Shown piece after piece: positions 49,229 through 56,896 of a stretch of DNA of 64,000 bases. Each line of letters begins with the position of its first letter. Positions within the stretch are counted from its first letter, which is position 1. The notes beneath the pieces were generated by a model. The model had not been told where the DNA came from and did not search any database. It worked only from the letters and a program-made list of their open reading frames with translations. The stretch is taken from NCBI GenBank assembly GCA_017532885.1, contig JAFXIS010000080.1, positions 52,419-116,418 on the forward strand, given 5' to 3'. Origin of the DNA: Alistipes sp. GTDB lineage: Bacteria > Bacteroidota > Bacteroidia > Bacteroidales > Rikenellaceae. The translations under genes were made by a program, and so were the position numbers.

Positions 49229-49732
49229 TTACATAAGTGGTTGAACTTGAACGCTATCCTGCTTTATCTCAACCACAGGTTTGGGCGCAATGACAAAATC
49301 CGAAATATCCATTTCGCGGCTCTGCGTAATAGCCTTCGGGAAGATTGAGCGGAAGCGCCACAACTCTATAATCGCCTCCTCTTTTGTAAGGTAACGACCT
49401 GCCGTAACATAAAACGAGGGGCTCTCATAATACATATCGACCTCGATATTTGGGAAGGTGTTGAGGAACAAATCTCGCGCCTCGACAGCCTTCTCGCGAG
49501 CCTGATGCGAATTGTCCGACAAAAGTAAGATGGTGTAGCCACTCACCTTTGTGCGCTTGGGGCGCTGCTCCACAGCTCGCACCGTAGCCGAAGCATCACT
49601 CTGCTCGGTAACACTCACAGCATTCTCGCCCAACGAAAGGCGATTCTTCACCGCCGCGATATTCTGTGCCTGCACATCGCTACCCCACATTGCAGCCACC
49701 ACCAAAACCAATATCAATAAAACTTTTTTCAT
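49229..49732 (-). CDS. Exported SPOR-domain-like protein
   Basis: The 167-aa protein has a signal peptide (MKKVLLILVLVVAAMWGSDVQAQ) and a domain (about 62-145) of SPOR type: GYTILLLSDNSHQAREKAVEARDLFLNTFPNIEVDMYYESPSFYVTAGRYLTKEEAIIELWRFRSIFPKAI. SPOR domains bind denuded peptidoglycan at the septum. The tail is short and Val/Gln-rich. The upstream lipoprotein gene is 45 bp away on the same strand. Confidence 0.75.
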   Translation of the reverse strand: MKKVLLILVLVVAAMWGSDVQAQNIAAVKNRLSLGENAVSVTEQSDASATVRAVEQRPKRTKVSGYTILLLSDNSHQAREKAVEARDLFLNTFPNIEVDMYYESPSFYVTAGRYLTKEEAIIELWRFRSIFPKAITQSREMDISDFVIAPKPVVEIKQDSVQVQPLM

Positions 49733-49777
49733 AAGCTATCTGTTTTTGCAGGGTTTTTTCAACCCATATTTGCTCTT

Positions 49778-50311
49778 TTATCTTTCCTCTTTCATCTCCT
49801 CCACAATGCTCCACAGTGCGGCAAGCTTCTCCTCGCTCAAAATCTCCTGCAAGGGCTCCTCGGCTTGCACCACACGCGAGCGCACCACTCCCGCGCGAAG
49901 AGAGAACTCCCAATCTATGGTAATACCCTCGCTCTGATGCTGAAGTAACGCATTACGCAGTGCCAAAGTCTGCGAGTTACGGGCCACAGCAACCCTCAGC
50001 GGCAGCTCCACGACACCCTCAAAGTGGCGCGGCAGCTTCACGCGCTCCTCCAACGACAGGAGCAACACGCGACTACCATTATAACTCACCCTCAGGCGAC
50101 CCTCACGCAGCACCACAGCGGCACCTTTGTTTACCATATCTACGGCGAGGGTTATACGCTTTGGCATTACGCCATCTCGCTGTGCCTGCGCCTCCCACTC
50201 AACACAAGAGAGCCCAACCGAGCGAATCTCGCCCCTATTGCTGTTATATGTGCCACAACCCACCAGCAACATGGCTCCGAGTGCGACACAAATCAAATTG
50301 CGCAACCCCAT
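49778..50311 (-). CDS. Lipoprotein of unknown function (possible LEA-like domain)
   Basis: The 177-aa product has a lipobox (MLLVGC, Cys19). The body has alternating strands such as PKRITLAVDMVNKGAAVVLREGRLRVSYNGSRVLLLSLEERVKLPRHFEGVVELPLRV, a pattern like the LEA/WHy beta-sandwich where a difference is computed between N- and C-terminal strands, but the match is loose. A helical tail (PLQEILSEEKLAALWSIVEEMKEER) closes it. It lies 7 bp after the MenG stop and is probably co-transcribed. Confidence 0.65.
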   Translation of the reverse strand: MGLRNLICVALGAMLLVGCGTYNSNRGEIRSVGLSCVEWEAQAQRDGVMPKRITLAVDMVNKGAAVVLREGRLRVSYNGSRVLLLSLEERVKLPRHFEGVVELPLRVAVARNSQTLALRNALLQHQSEGITIDWEFSLRAGVVRSRVVQAEEPLQEILSEEKLAALWSIVEEMKEER

Positions 50312-50318
50312 GACTCAA

Positions 50319-51041
50319 TTACGGCTTGCGACCAACATATATCTGCGCAATACCCAAGCTCTGGTTGCGGCGATAGCACTCCTCAAAGCCCGCGTTGCGC
50401 ATAACCTCCAAAAATGACTCAGGCGAGTGAAACTCCGCAATCGAATCGGGGAGGTACTCATACGCCTTATTGTCGTGCGACACCATACTTCCCACCGGGC
50501 GCATGACATGGTTCGAATAGAGTCCATATGCCTTGCGTACCAACGGGTTTTTAGGCATCGAAAACTCCAAAACAACCAAGTGTCCGCCACTGCGCAAAGC
50601 TCGCCAAATCTCCGAAAGACCCTTCTCTATATCGCCGAAGTTACGCACGCCAAATGCCACCGTCACAACATCGACAACTCCATCTTCGACATCCAAATTC
50701 TCGGCATCTCCCTGATATAGAGAAATTTGCTCCTCCAAACCACGACGACGCACCTTCTCGGCGGCCACAGCGAGCATCTTCTCCGACAAATCGACTCCCA
50801 TGATATGCGCCTGCGGAATACGCTTTGCCATCTGGATTGCCAGGTCGCCTGTACCCGTCGCCAAATCCAAGATGCGCTGAGGCTTCAAGCGACGCACAAT
50901 GCGCACCGTACGACGACGCCAAATCTTATCTATCGAGAGCGAAAAGAGGTGATTAAGCCTATCGTAGGTGGGAGCAATGTTGTCGAACATCTCTTGCACC
51001 TCCTCCTTTTTGCTCTTGTCGGATGAATTGTATGGTTTCAT
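50319..51041 (-). CDS. ubiE: Demethylmenaquinone methyltransferase (MenG/UbiE)
   Basis: The 240-aa SAM-dependent methyltransferase has the UbiE/COQ5 signatures: YDRLNHLFSLSIDKIWRRR, RILDLATGTGDLAIQMAKRIPQAHIMGVDLSEKML (motif I with the SAM loop), VTVAFGVRNFGDIEKGLSEIWRALRSGGHLVVLEFSMP and a GxxPL...S tail. In Bacteroidetes, which use menaquinone, it makes the last methylation of menaquinone. It is followed on the transcript by the small lipoprotein gene. Confidence 0.94.
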   Translation of the reverse strand: MKPYNSSDKSKKEEVQEMFDNIAPTYDRLNHLFSLSIDKIWRRRTVRIVRRLKPQRILDLATGTGDLAIQMAKRIPQAHIMGVDLSEKMLAVAAEKVRRRGLEEQISLYQGDAENLDVEDGVVDVVTVAFGVRNFGDIEKGLSEIWRALRSGGHLVVLEFSMPKNPLVRKAYGLYSNHVMRPVGSMVSHDNKAYEYLPDSIAEFHSPESFLEVMRNAGFEECYRRNQSLGIAQIYVGRKP

Positions 51042-51065
51042 ATTTTGGTCTGTTTCTTTTTCAAT

Positions 51066-52322
51066 TTATTGTTTATACTTCAGGCTCTCGACCGGGTGGA
51101 TGCGCGACACGATAAACGACGGAAGCATCATCGTGAGCAGCGTCACAGCAAACACTCCCACATTCAGCACCACAACCCACCAAAGCTCGATGTTTATGGG
51201 TAGCTCCGAGAGCATATATCCTTCGGGGTCTAACTTTATGGGGCTCCACAGCCACTGCACCCCGCAAAGCACCAAGCCCACAATATTTCCCCACATCGCA
51301 CCTCGCACATAGAGTAACGCGGCACGCCAAAGGAATATTTTACGCACAGCGCTATTACGCATGCCCTGCGCCTTCAACAAACCTATCATGCCCGTGCGGT
51401 CGAGCACCATGATAAGCATCGCCGACGACATGTTGAAGAGCAGCACAACCATCATAATGACGATTATCACCACGGCATTCACATCGTGCGCCTTCAGCCA
51501 ATCGAACATCACCGGATAACGCCCCGGCAAGGTCGAAGTTGCCATCGATGCCATGTCGTCATCGCCGGCATCATACTCCTCGAAGATATAGGCATCTATC
51601 AAACGGGAGAGATCCTCCGCATCGGCACCCTTCGAGAGCATTATATCGTAGCCCGAAATCTCCTTTCGCGACCATGAGGCAAGGCGTTGCACATCCCTGA
51701 TATCCGCCACAGCGGTAACCTTGTCCAACTCCTCAAAACCCGTATGATACAACCCAACGACCTTAAAGCGGTCACGACGCGGACGGTCGTTGCCATCCAT
51801 AAACAACACCTCAATCTTATCGTCGATTGTAACACCGAGCTCGCGCGCTGTACTTTGCGACAGAAGCAGACCCTTATGACGCTCCCTGTCGGCAACATTG
51901 GGAAGCGCACCCGCGACAACCTTCGATTGCCACCAATCGAGGTCGTAATCCGCACCAATGCCCTTAAGTTGCAGGCCGCAGACATTGTCGCCACACTTTG
52001 CCATGCCTCCAATGGTGGCGTACTCGGCAATATGCTCCACGCCCTGAATCTCGGCAATCCTTTGGGCAAAAGCCTCCTTTGCCTTGATTGGAATGCCCTC
52101 CTGATGCCCCAAAGCGGCCATATCGACCAAAACAACATCGGCCGCAAAGCCTCTGAGATCAGAGCGTATCTCATACCTAAAACCCTGAATCACAGCCAAC
52201 GACACTATCATCACCACAATAGCTATGGCAACCGATAACGATGCAATACGCATCATCACCCAAGCACGCGAACCCTTGTCATAGCGCGCCGTATGTGTAG
52301 CAAGCATATACTCGACTCTCAT
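51066..52322 (-). CDS. LolC/LolE-type lipoprotein-transport permease
   Basis: The 418-aa protein has the FtsX-family layout: one N-terminal span (about 28-50), a large periplasmic MacB-PCD-like domain (about 55-290) and three C-terminal spans (VNAVVIIVIMMVVLLFNMSSAMLIMVLDR, AALLYVRGAMWGNIVGLVLCGVQWLW, VVVLNVGVFAVTLLTMMLPSFIVSRIHP). The ending SRIHPVESLKYKQ is the conserved P-x-x-x-L-R-x-like motif of LolE/FtsX permeases. It probably hands lipoproteins from the inner membrane to the carrier LolA. No ATPase (LolD) lies beside it. Confidence 0.9.
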   Translation of the reverse strand: MRVEYMLATHTARYDKGSRAWVMMRIASLSVAIAIVVMIVSLAVIQGFRYEIRSDLRGFAADVVLVDMAALGHQEGIPIKAKEAFAQRIAEIQGVEHIAEYATIGGMAKCGDNVCGLQLKGIGADYDLDWWQSKVVAGALPNVADRERHKGLLLSQSTARELGVTIDDKIEVLFMDGNDRPRRDRFKVVGLYHTGFEELDKVTAVADIRDVQRLASWSRKEISGYDIMLSKGADAEDLSRLIDAYIFEEYDAGDDDMASMATSTLPGRYPVMFDWLKAHDVNAVVIIVIMMVVLLFNMSSAMLIMVLDRTGMIGLLKAQGMRNSAVRKIFLWRAALLYVRGAMWGNIVGLVLCGVQWLWSPIKLDPEGYMLSELPINIELWWVVVLNVGVFAVTLLTMMLPSFIVSRIHPVESLKYKQ

Positions 52323-52399
52323 CGGCTAAAACATAACATATGCCCCACGCAAAGTGTCGATAATTACACGCACTCCTTTACATTTTGACATTATTCGTA

Positions 52400-52428
52400 C
52401 AAAGTTACTAAAAATTTTCGTACTTTTG
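52400..52428. promoter_or_regulatory. Divergent -7 boxes between LolE-like and YugP-like genes
   Basis: On the minus strand TAACTTTG (52407-52400) and on the plus strand TACTTTTG (52421-52428) both fit TAnnTTTG. They lie back to back about 80 and 140 bp from the two starts. Confidence 0.5.
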
Positions 52429-52565
52429 TCTATTAAAATGTGTCATCCGAACATTTTATACAATGTGAGGCGCAGATTTGGCGTTTAGATTGATGTCAAA
52501 TGCGACATGCACAGATGACACAAACGGATATTTTATTGTAGAAAAAAGTAGAAAGTTTTTCGATT

Positions 52566-53327
52566 ATGTTACAACTTTTACAGATGGTACAGAACTATGG
52601 TACCTACGGATATGAAAATGGTTTTGCAGGTGGTTTTTCTACCTCGGGTTCAATATTTTTGATGGTCGTAATCGGTGTTATCGGTTACATCGTTCAGGCG
52701 CGCTTGCAGCATGTCTTTGCGAAGTATTCCCAAGTGCCCTTCCCGGGCAATATGACAGGTGCCGAAGTTGCCGAGAAGATGCTTCGCGACCACAACATCC
52801 ACAATGTGAAAATCACCCATGTCGGAGGTATGCTTACCGACCGCTTCAACCCTCGCAATATGACTGTGAATCTGAGCGATAGCGTCTACTCGTCGCGTAG
52901 CATTGCTGCCGCAGCTGTGGCATGCCACGAGTGTGGTCACGCCATACAGCACGCCCAGGGCTATGCTCCTTTGGTTCTACGCTCGGCACTGGTTCCCGTA
53001 GTACAGTTTGCCTCAAGCATGGCAACTTGGGTTATCCTGCTTGGTATCGCCATGATGGCATTCTCGGGCAGCACCACCGTCTGCTGGATTGGCATTGCCA
53101 TGATTTCGATGTCGGCTATCTTCTCGATTGTCACACTGCCCGTAGAGTATAACGCCTCGGCACGCGCTATCGAGTGGTTGCAATCCTCTCGCACATTGCA
53201 GGGTGTCGAGCTGAAATATGCTCGCGAGTCATTGCGTTGGGCTGCACGCACCTATTTGGTTGCTGCGCTGAGTGCCATAGCAACTGTACTTTACTATGTT
53301 TCGTTAGTATCACGCCGAAATGACTAA
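52566..53327 (+). CDS. Membrane-bound zinc metallopeptidase (YugP-like)
   Basis: The 253-aa protein has an N-terminal span (about 22-43), the zinc motif AVACHECGHAIQHAQGY (HECGH at about 119-123), and three further spans downstream. TGAEVAEKMLRDHNIHNVKITHVGGMLTDRFNPRNMTVNLSDSVYSSRSIAAAAV is the conserved region before the active site and VEYNASARAIEWL after it (the E of NASARA-like motifs is the third ligand). Its substrates are unknown. The next gene starts inside its end (8-bp overlap at 53320), so it is linked to the SGNH and MBOAT genes. Confidence 0.9.
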   Translation: MLQLLQMVQNYGTYGYENGFAGGFSTSGSIFLMVVIGVIGYIVQARLQHVFAKYSQVPFPGNMTGAEVAEKMLRDHNIHNVKITHVGGMLTDRFNPRNMTVNLSDSVYSSRSIAAAAVACHECGHAIQHAQGYAPLVLRSALVPVVQFASSMATWVILLGIAMMAFSGSTTVCWIGIAMISMSAIFSIVTLPVEYNASARAIEWLQSSRTLQGVELKYARESLRWAARTYLVAALSAIATVLYYVSLVSRRND

Positions 53328-55008
53328 ACCCAAAGAAGATTTTACCTCGCGCGGCTTTTTGGTCGCAGCTGCTACCCTTACGATACTCATTGCTGTGAGT
53401 TTTATTCCACCTCTGACGGCAGGTGGCATAAAGTTGCGTCGTGCCAGCATTGTGGCAGATGTCATCAATCACAAGGAGCAAACATCTGAAAATCAAGAGC
53501 CTCAGCCCGAAATTGATGTAAAGGAGTTTGAGGTCGATTTGGCCCAGGTGGCAGAGCAGGTTGCCAAGACCACCGCCACAGCATCCCCCACAGGCGAGGC
53601 TACTTCGGCATCATGGGAGGGTATCTTCGACGAGCAACCTTCGGGCGGAGAGGTTGCGACATCGCCCGAAATGGAGCAATATACCCCTACCCCGCCGCAT
53701 CGTCTGCCGGAGGTTGATTTTTCGAATATTATACCTGCCGACTCCCTGCTTACGCCGATTGAATATTTCGGTGCCGAGAATCAAGGCATGGAGAAACTGT
53801 ACGACAAGCTGCTCTCGGGCAAAAGCATCCGCATAGCATTTATGGGCGACTCGTTTGTTGAGGGCGACATCCTCACAGCCGACCTAAGAGAGCTGTTGCA
53901 AGATACTTTTACGGGTGGAGGTACAGGCTTCGCGCCTATGGCGTCACCATTTACGGCATATCGTCAAACTATCAAGACCACAGCCAAAGGCTGGACTCCT
54001 TACAATATCATGCAGCGCAAGACCACTCCCGAGCCGCTGAATGGCGACTTCTTTGTGTCGGGTTGGGTGGCTCAAGGCTCCGACGGAGCTTCAACGCGTT
54101 GGGAGATGACCTCACGCAGAAGGCACTTGGAGGAGTGTCGTCGTGCGCGACTGCTCTTCATCAGCCGAGAGGATTCCGATATCGCAGTGAAGATAAACGA
54201 CGGCGAGGAGCGCACCTTCTCGTTCAAGGGCGACGATGTTGTGCGCCAAATAGTTATCGAGGGCGAGCAGATTGCATCACTCGAAATGCGCATCATAAGC
54301 GGTGGAGCGGGTTTCACAGGCTATGGAGCCGAATTTGAGGATTTGCAGGGTGTGACGGTCGATAACCTCTCGATTCGCAGCAACAATGGTCAGGCGATGT
54401 TCTGGTCGAATGCGGCGGTAAATGCCCAGATAAACACCATGCGCAGCTACGACCTTGTAATCTTGCAATATGGACTGAACATCATGCAGGCGGAGCGCAA
54501 AGACTACTCGCTCTATGCACAGCAGGTCGAGAAGATGATACGCTATGTTGAGAGTTGCTTCCCTACGGCGGCAGTAATGGTTATGGCGGTGAGTGACCGC
54601 TCGCAACGCAATGAAAAGGGTTTTCAGCCGATGTCCGTGGCGGTAAACCTCGCCGAGTGGCAACGCACAGCGGCGCAGAACTGCAATGCGGCATTCTGGA
54701 ATACCTACGAGGCGATGCAGCAGTTGGGCGGCATGAAGTCTTTTGTTGCAAACGGATGGGCTGGTAAGGATTACACCCACATAAACTACGCCGGAGGCAA
54801 GCAGATTGCCACAGCGCTCTACTATGCTCTTTTAGATGGCGCGCAGCAATACTCGGTGGCAGCTCTCAAACGCGTGAAACCGGCAAAGCCCGTACTTAAA
54901 ACGGAGTTGCAAATCGCTGCTCCGGCACCCGATTTCAGCAAAATACCCAAAGCGGATATCTCGACCGTTGCCATCAAAAGAGATACCACATCAATATCGT
55001 TGTTGTAA
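53320..55008 (+). CDS. Membrane-anchored SGNH/GDSL hydrolase
   Basis: The 562-aa protein has one N-terminal span (about 13-31), then a disordered acidic and Pro/Thr region to about residue 145, then an SGNH domain. Block I is IAFMGDSFVEGDIL (catalytic Ser about 177). The final block has KDYTHINYAGGKQIA with the Asp-His pair around 483-486. LVILQYGLNIMQAE is the Gly/Asn block region (the usual NxND replaced by GLN). Such proteins transfer or remove acyl groups on envelope glycans, fed by the MBOAT partner whose ATG overlaps its stop (TAATG). The gene starts inside the YugP-like gene. Confidence 0.88.
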   Translation: MTKPKEDFTSRGFLVAAATLTILIAVSFIPPLTAGGIKLRRASIVADVINHKEQTSENQEPQPEIDVKEFEVDLAQVAEQVAKTTATASPTGEATSASWEGIFDEQPSGGEVATSPEMEQYTPTPPHRLPEVDFSNIIPADSLLTPIEYFGAENQGMEKLYDKLLSGKSIRIAFMGDSFVEGDILTADLRELLQDTFTGGGTGFAPMASPFTAYRQTIKTTAKGWTPYNIMQRKTTPEPLNGDFFVSGWVAQGSDGASTRWEMTSRRRHLEECRRARLLFISREDSDIAVKINDGEERTFSFKGDDVVRQIVIEGEQIASLEMRIISGGAGFTGYGAEFEDLQGVTVDNLSIRSNNGQAMFWSNAAVNAQINTMRSYDLVILQYGLNIMQAERKDYSLYAQQVEKMIRYVESCFPTAAVMVMAVSDRSQRNEKGFQPMSVAVNLAEWQRTAAQNCNAAFWNTYEAMQQLGGMKSFVANGWAGKDYTHINYAGGKQIATALYYALLDGAQQYSVAALKRVKPAKPVLKTELQIAAPAPDFSKIPKADISTVAIKRDTTSISLL

Positions 55009-56528
55009 TGATTGAGCAGGCGTCGCAAAATATCGTATCGGAGCCAAGTTTTTGGCAGAAGGTCGGGGCACTACTTGAGTATGATGCCGCGTCGCCGTTG
55101 ATATTTAATAGTGGGCTTTTTCTCTTTCTGTTTGTTGCGTTCATGGGAGGGTATCTGCTCCTAAGGCGGGCGACCTTCCTGCGCATAATCTATGTAATAC
55201 TCTTCTCGATTTACTTCTACTACAAATCGAGCGGCATATATTTTCTGTTGCTGATTTTCGCCTCGGTGAGTGACTTTATCCTCGCCCACGAGATTGCACG
55301 CGCCAAGACTCCTCGACTGAAAAAATGGCTCGTAGCCGCTTCGGTGGCGATAAACCTCGGCATGTTGGGCTACTTCAAATATACCAACTTCCTAATCGAG
55401 ATTGCCAACTCGATGTTTGGCGCCGGATTTTTGGATTTTCAGAATATCTTTTTGCCCGTCGGCATATCGTTCTTTGTCTTCCAGTCGATGAGCTACACCA
55501 TAGATGTCTATCGCGGGCAGATAAAGCCCCTGGAGCGTTGGATAGATTATATGTTCTATCTCTCGTTCTTCCCGCAGCTGGTGGCAGGTCCGATTGTCCG
55601 CGCCAAAGATTTTCTCCCCCAGATACGCCAACCGCTGATGGTGACGCGCGAGATGTTCGGCCGAGGCATAGGGTTGATTTTGGTGGGACTCATCAAAAAA
55701 GCCATAATTTCGGATTACATATCGCTCAACTTTGTCGATAGAATATTCGACTCGCCCGCACTCTATTCGGGTTTTGAGTGTCTGATGGGAATCTACGGCT
55801 ACGCGTTGCAGATTTACTGCGACTTCTCGGGTTACTCCGACATGGCTATCGGCATTGCACTGTTGCTCGGCTTCCGCTTCCCGAAAAACTTCGATGCACC
55901 TTATAAGTCGGCAACCATTACCGAGTTTTGGCGCAGATGGCATATTTCGCTGTCGTCGTGGTTGCGAGATTATCTCTATATCTCGCTCGGAGGTAACCGC
56001 AAGGGTAAGGTTCGCACCTATGTAAACCTTATGCTCACGATGCTCCTGGGCGGTTTGTGGCACGGCGCTGCCATTAGGTTTGTTTTGTGGGGAGCGTTGC
56101 ACGGAGTGGCTCTCGCGCTACATAAAATGTGGCTCGCAGTTGTGCCGGGAGCCAAAATCAACGGGCGCGACATGAATCCCGTAATGCGCATTTTGGGCGT
56201 CATCTTCACATTCCACCTCGTATGCCTCGGTTGGCTGTTGTTCCGCGCCGAATCGATGCAGGAGGTCTACCTTATGCTGTATCAGATTTTCCACTCGTTT
56301 AATGTAGGTATTATTCCGCAGTTTGTGGCAGGATATAGCGTGATTTTTGTGATGATTGTCGCAGGATATATCATGCACCTGCTGCCCGAAAGCGTGGATA
56401 TGCGCCTCTCGAAGAGGATTGCCGATGCCGGTTTCTGGTGGCAGGTGGCACTGCTGGTTGTGGTTGCGTGGTGCGTGATGCAGGTAAAGTCGAGCGATAT
56501 TCAACCCTTTATCTACTTCCAATTCTAA
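55008..56528 (+). CDS. MBOAT O-acyltransferase (AlgI/DltB-like)
   Basis: The 506-aa protein has about 11 membrane spans and the MBOAT core: FFPQLVAGPIVRAKDFLPQI, IYGYALQIYCDFSGYSDMAIGIALLLGF, ITEFWRRWHISLSSWLRDYLYISLGGNRKG (about 304-333) and LLGGLWHGAAIRFVLWGALHGVALAL (catalytic His about 352). In AlgI, DltB and PatA these proteins move acyl groups across the membrane to a partner hydrolase-like transferase. The partner here is the SGNH gene that overlaps its start by one base. The acceptor (glycan, wall or lipid) is not known. Confidence 0.93.
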   Translation: MIEQASQNIVSEPSFWQKVGALLEYDAASPLIFNSGLFLFLFVAFMGGYLLLRRATFLRIIYVILFSIYFYYKSSGIYFLLLIFASVSDFILAHEIARAKTPRLKKWLVAASVAINLGMLGYFKYTNFLIEIANSMFGAGFLDFQNIFLPVGISFFVFQSMSYTIDVYRGQIKPLERWIDYMFYLSFFPQLVAGPIVRAKDFLPQIRQPLMVTREMFGRGIGLILVGLIKKAIISDYISLNFVDRIFDSPALYSGFECLMGIYGYALQIYCDFSGYSDMAIGIALLLGFRFPKNFDAPYKSATITEFWRRWHISLSSWLRDYLYISLGGNRKGKVRTYVNLMLTMLLGGLWHGAAIRFVLWGALHGVALALHKMWLAVVPGAKINGRDMNPVMRILGVIFTFHLVCLGWLLFRAESMQEVYLMLYQIFHSFNVGIIPQFVAGYSVIFVMIVAGYIMHLLPESVDMRLSKRIADAGFWWQVALLVVVAWCVMQVKSSDIQPFIYFQF

Positions 56529-56544
56529 TCCGAAACATATTATT

Positions 56545-56638
56545 AGGGAATTTAAGGAGCTTAGGGGTGTTGTTGCATCAGCGTCAAATTTTTCTCATTT
56601 TCCCTAATTTCCTTAATCTCCCTAATTTCCCTAAAATT
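56545..56638. repeat. R4 AT-rich inverted repeat, most complete copy
   Basis: AGGGAATTTAAGGAGCTTAG pairs across a spacer with CCCTAATTTCCTTAATCTCC and the following CTAATTTCCCTAA. Confidence 0.75.
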
Positions 56639-56649
56639 TTTCACTGCCA

Positions 56650-56671
56650 GGCAGATGCCGAAAGAGCCTTG
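56650..56671. repeat. R5 repeat copy
   Basis: GGCAGATGCCGAAAGAGCCT followed by TG, matching 1077 and 56865. Confidence 0.65.
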
Positions 56672-56864
56672 ACAAGACAACTTCTTCTCCTCATAAATTC
56701 GTATAACAAGAGCTATTTTACCCCTCCACAAGGGTGGTGTTTCCTCCTTGCGGCTCGGCAAAGAAAGTAAACTTTCTCTGCGCTCACTCCGCAGCGTCGG
56801 TTGAAGCTGCTCGAAGTCCGAAAAAGCGCAGTTTACTCGGCGTAAATGAGCATTTTTCGGGCGA

Positions 56865-56892
56865 GGCAGATGCCCAAAGAGCCTGGTTATAC
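56865..56892. repeat. R5 repeat copy at the end of the patatin gene
   Basis: GGCAGATGCCCAAAGAGCCT then GGTTATAC, five bases from the stop of the minus-strand gene. Confidence 0.65.
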
Positions 56893-56896
56893 GGAT

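Larger units (their letters stand above)
56529..56896. other. Gene-free gap with R4 and R5 repeats
   Basis: An R4 inverted repeat (56545-56638), two R5 copies (56650-56671; 56865-56892) and CCGCAGCGTCGGTTG (56787), shared with the 18.6 kb cluster, lie here. No terminator is evident for the MBOAT gene, though R4 could form a long hairpin. Confidence 0.7.

Noticed and set aside
53320..55008. SGNH protein as a secreted esterase or lipase
   Set aside because: It is membrane-anchored and its start and stop overlap the YugP-like and MBOAT genes, which favours a glycan-acylation role.
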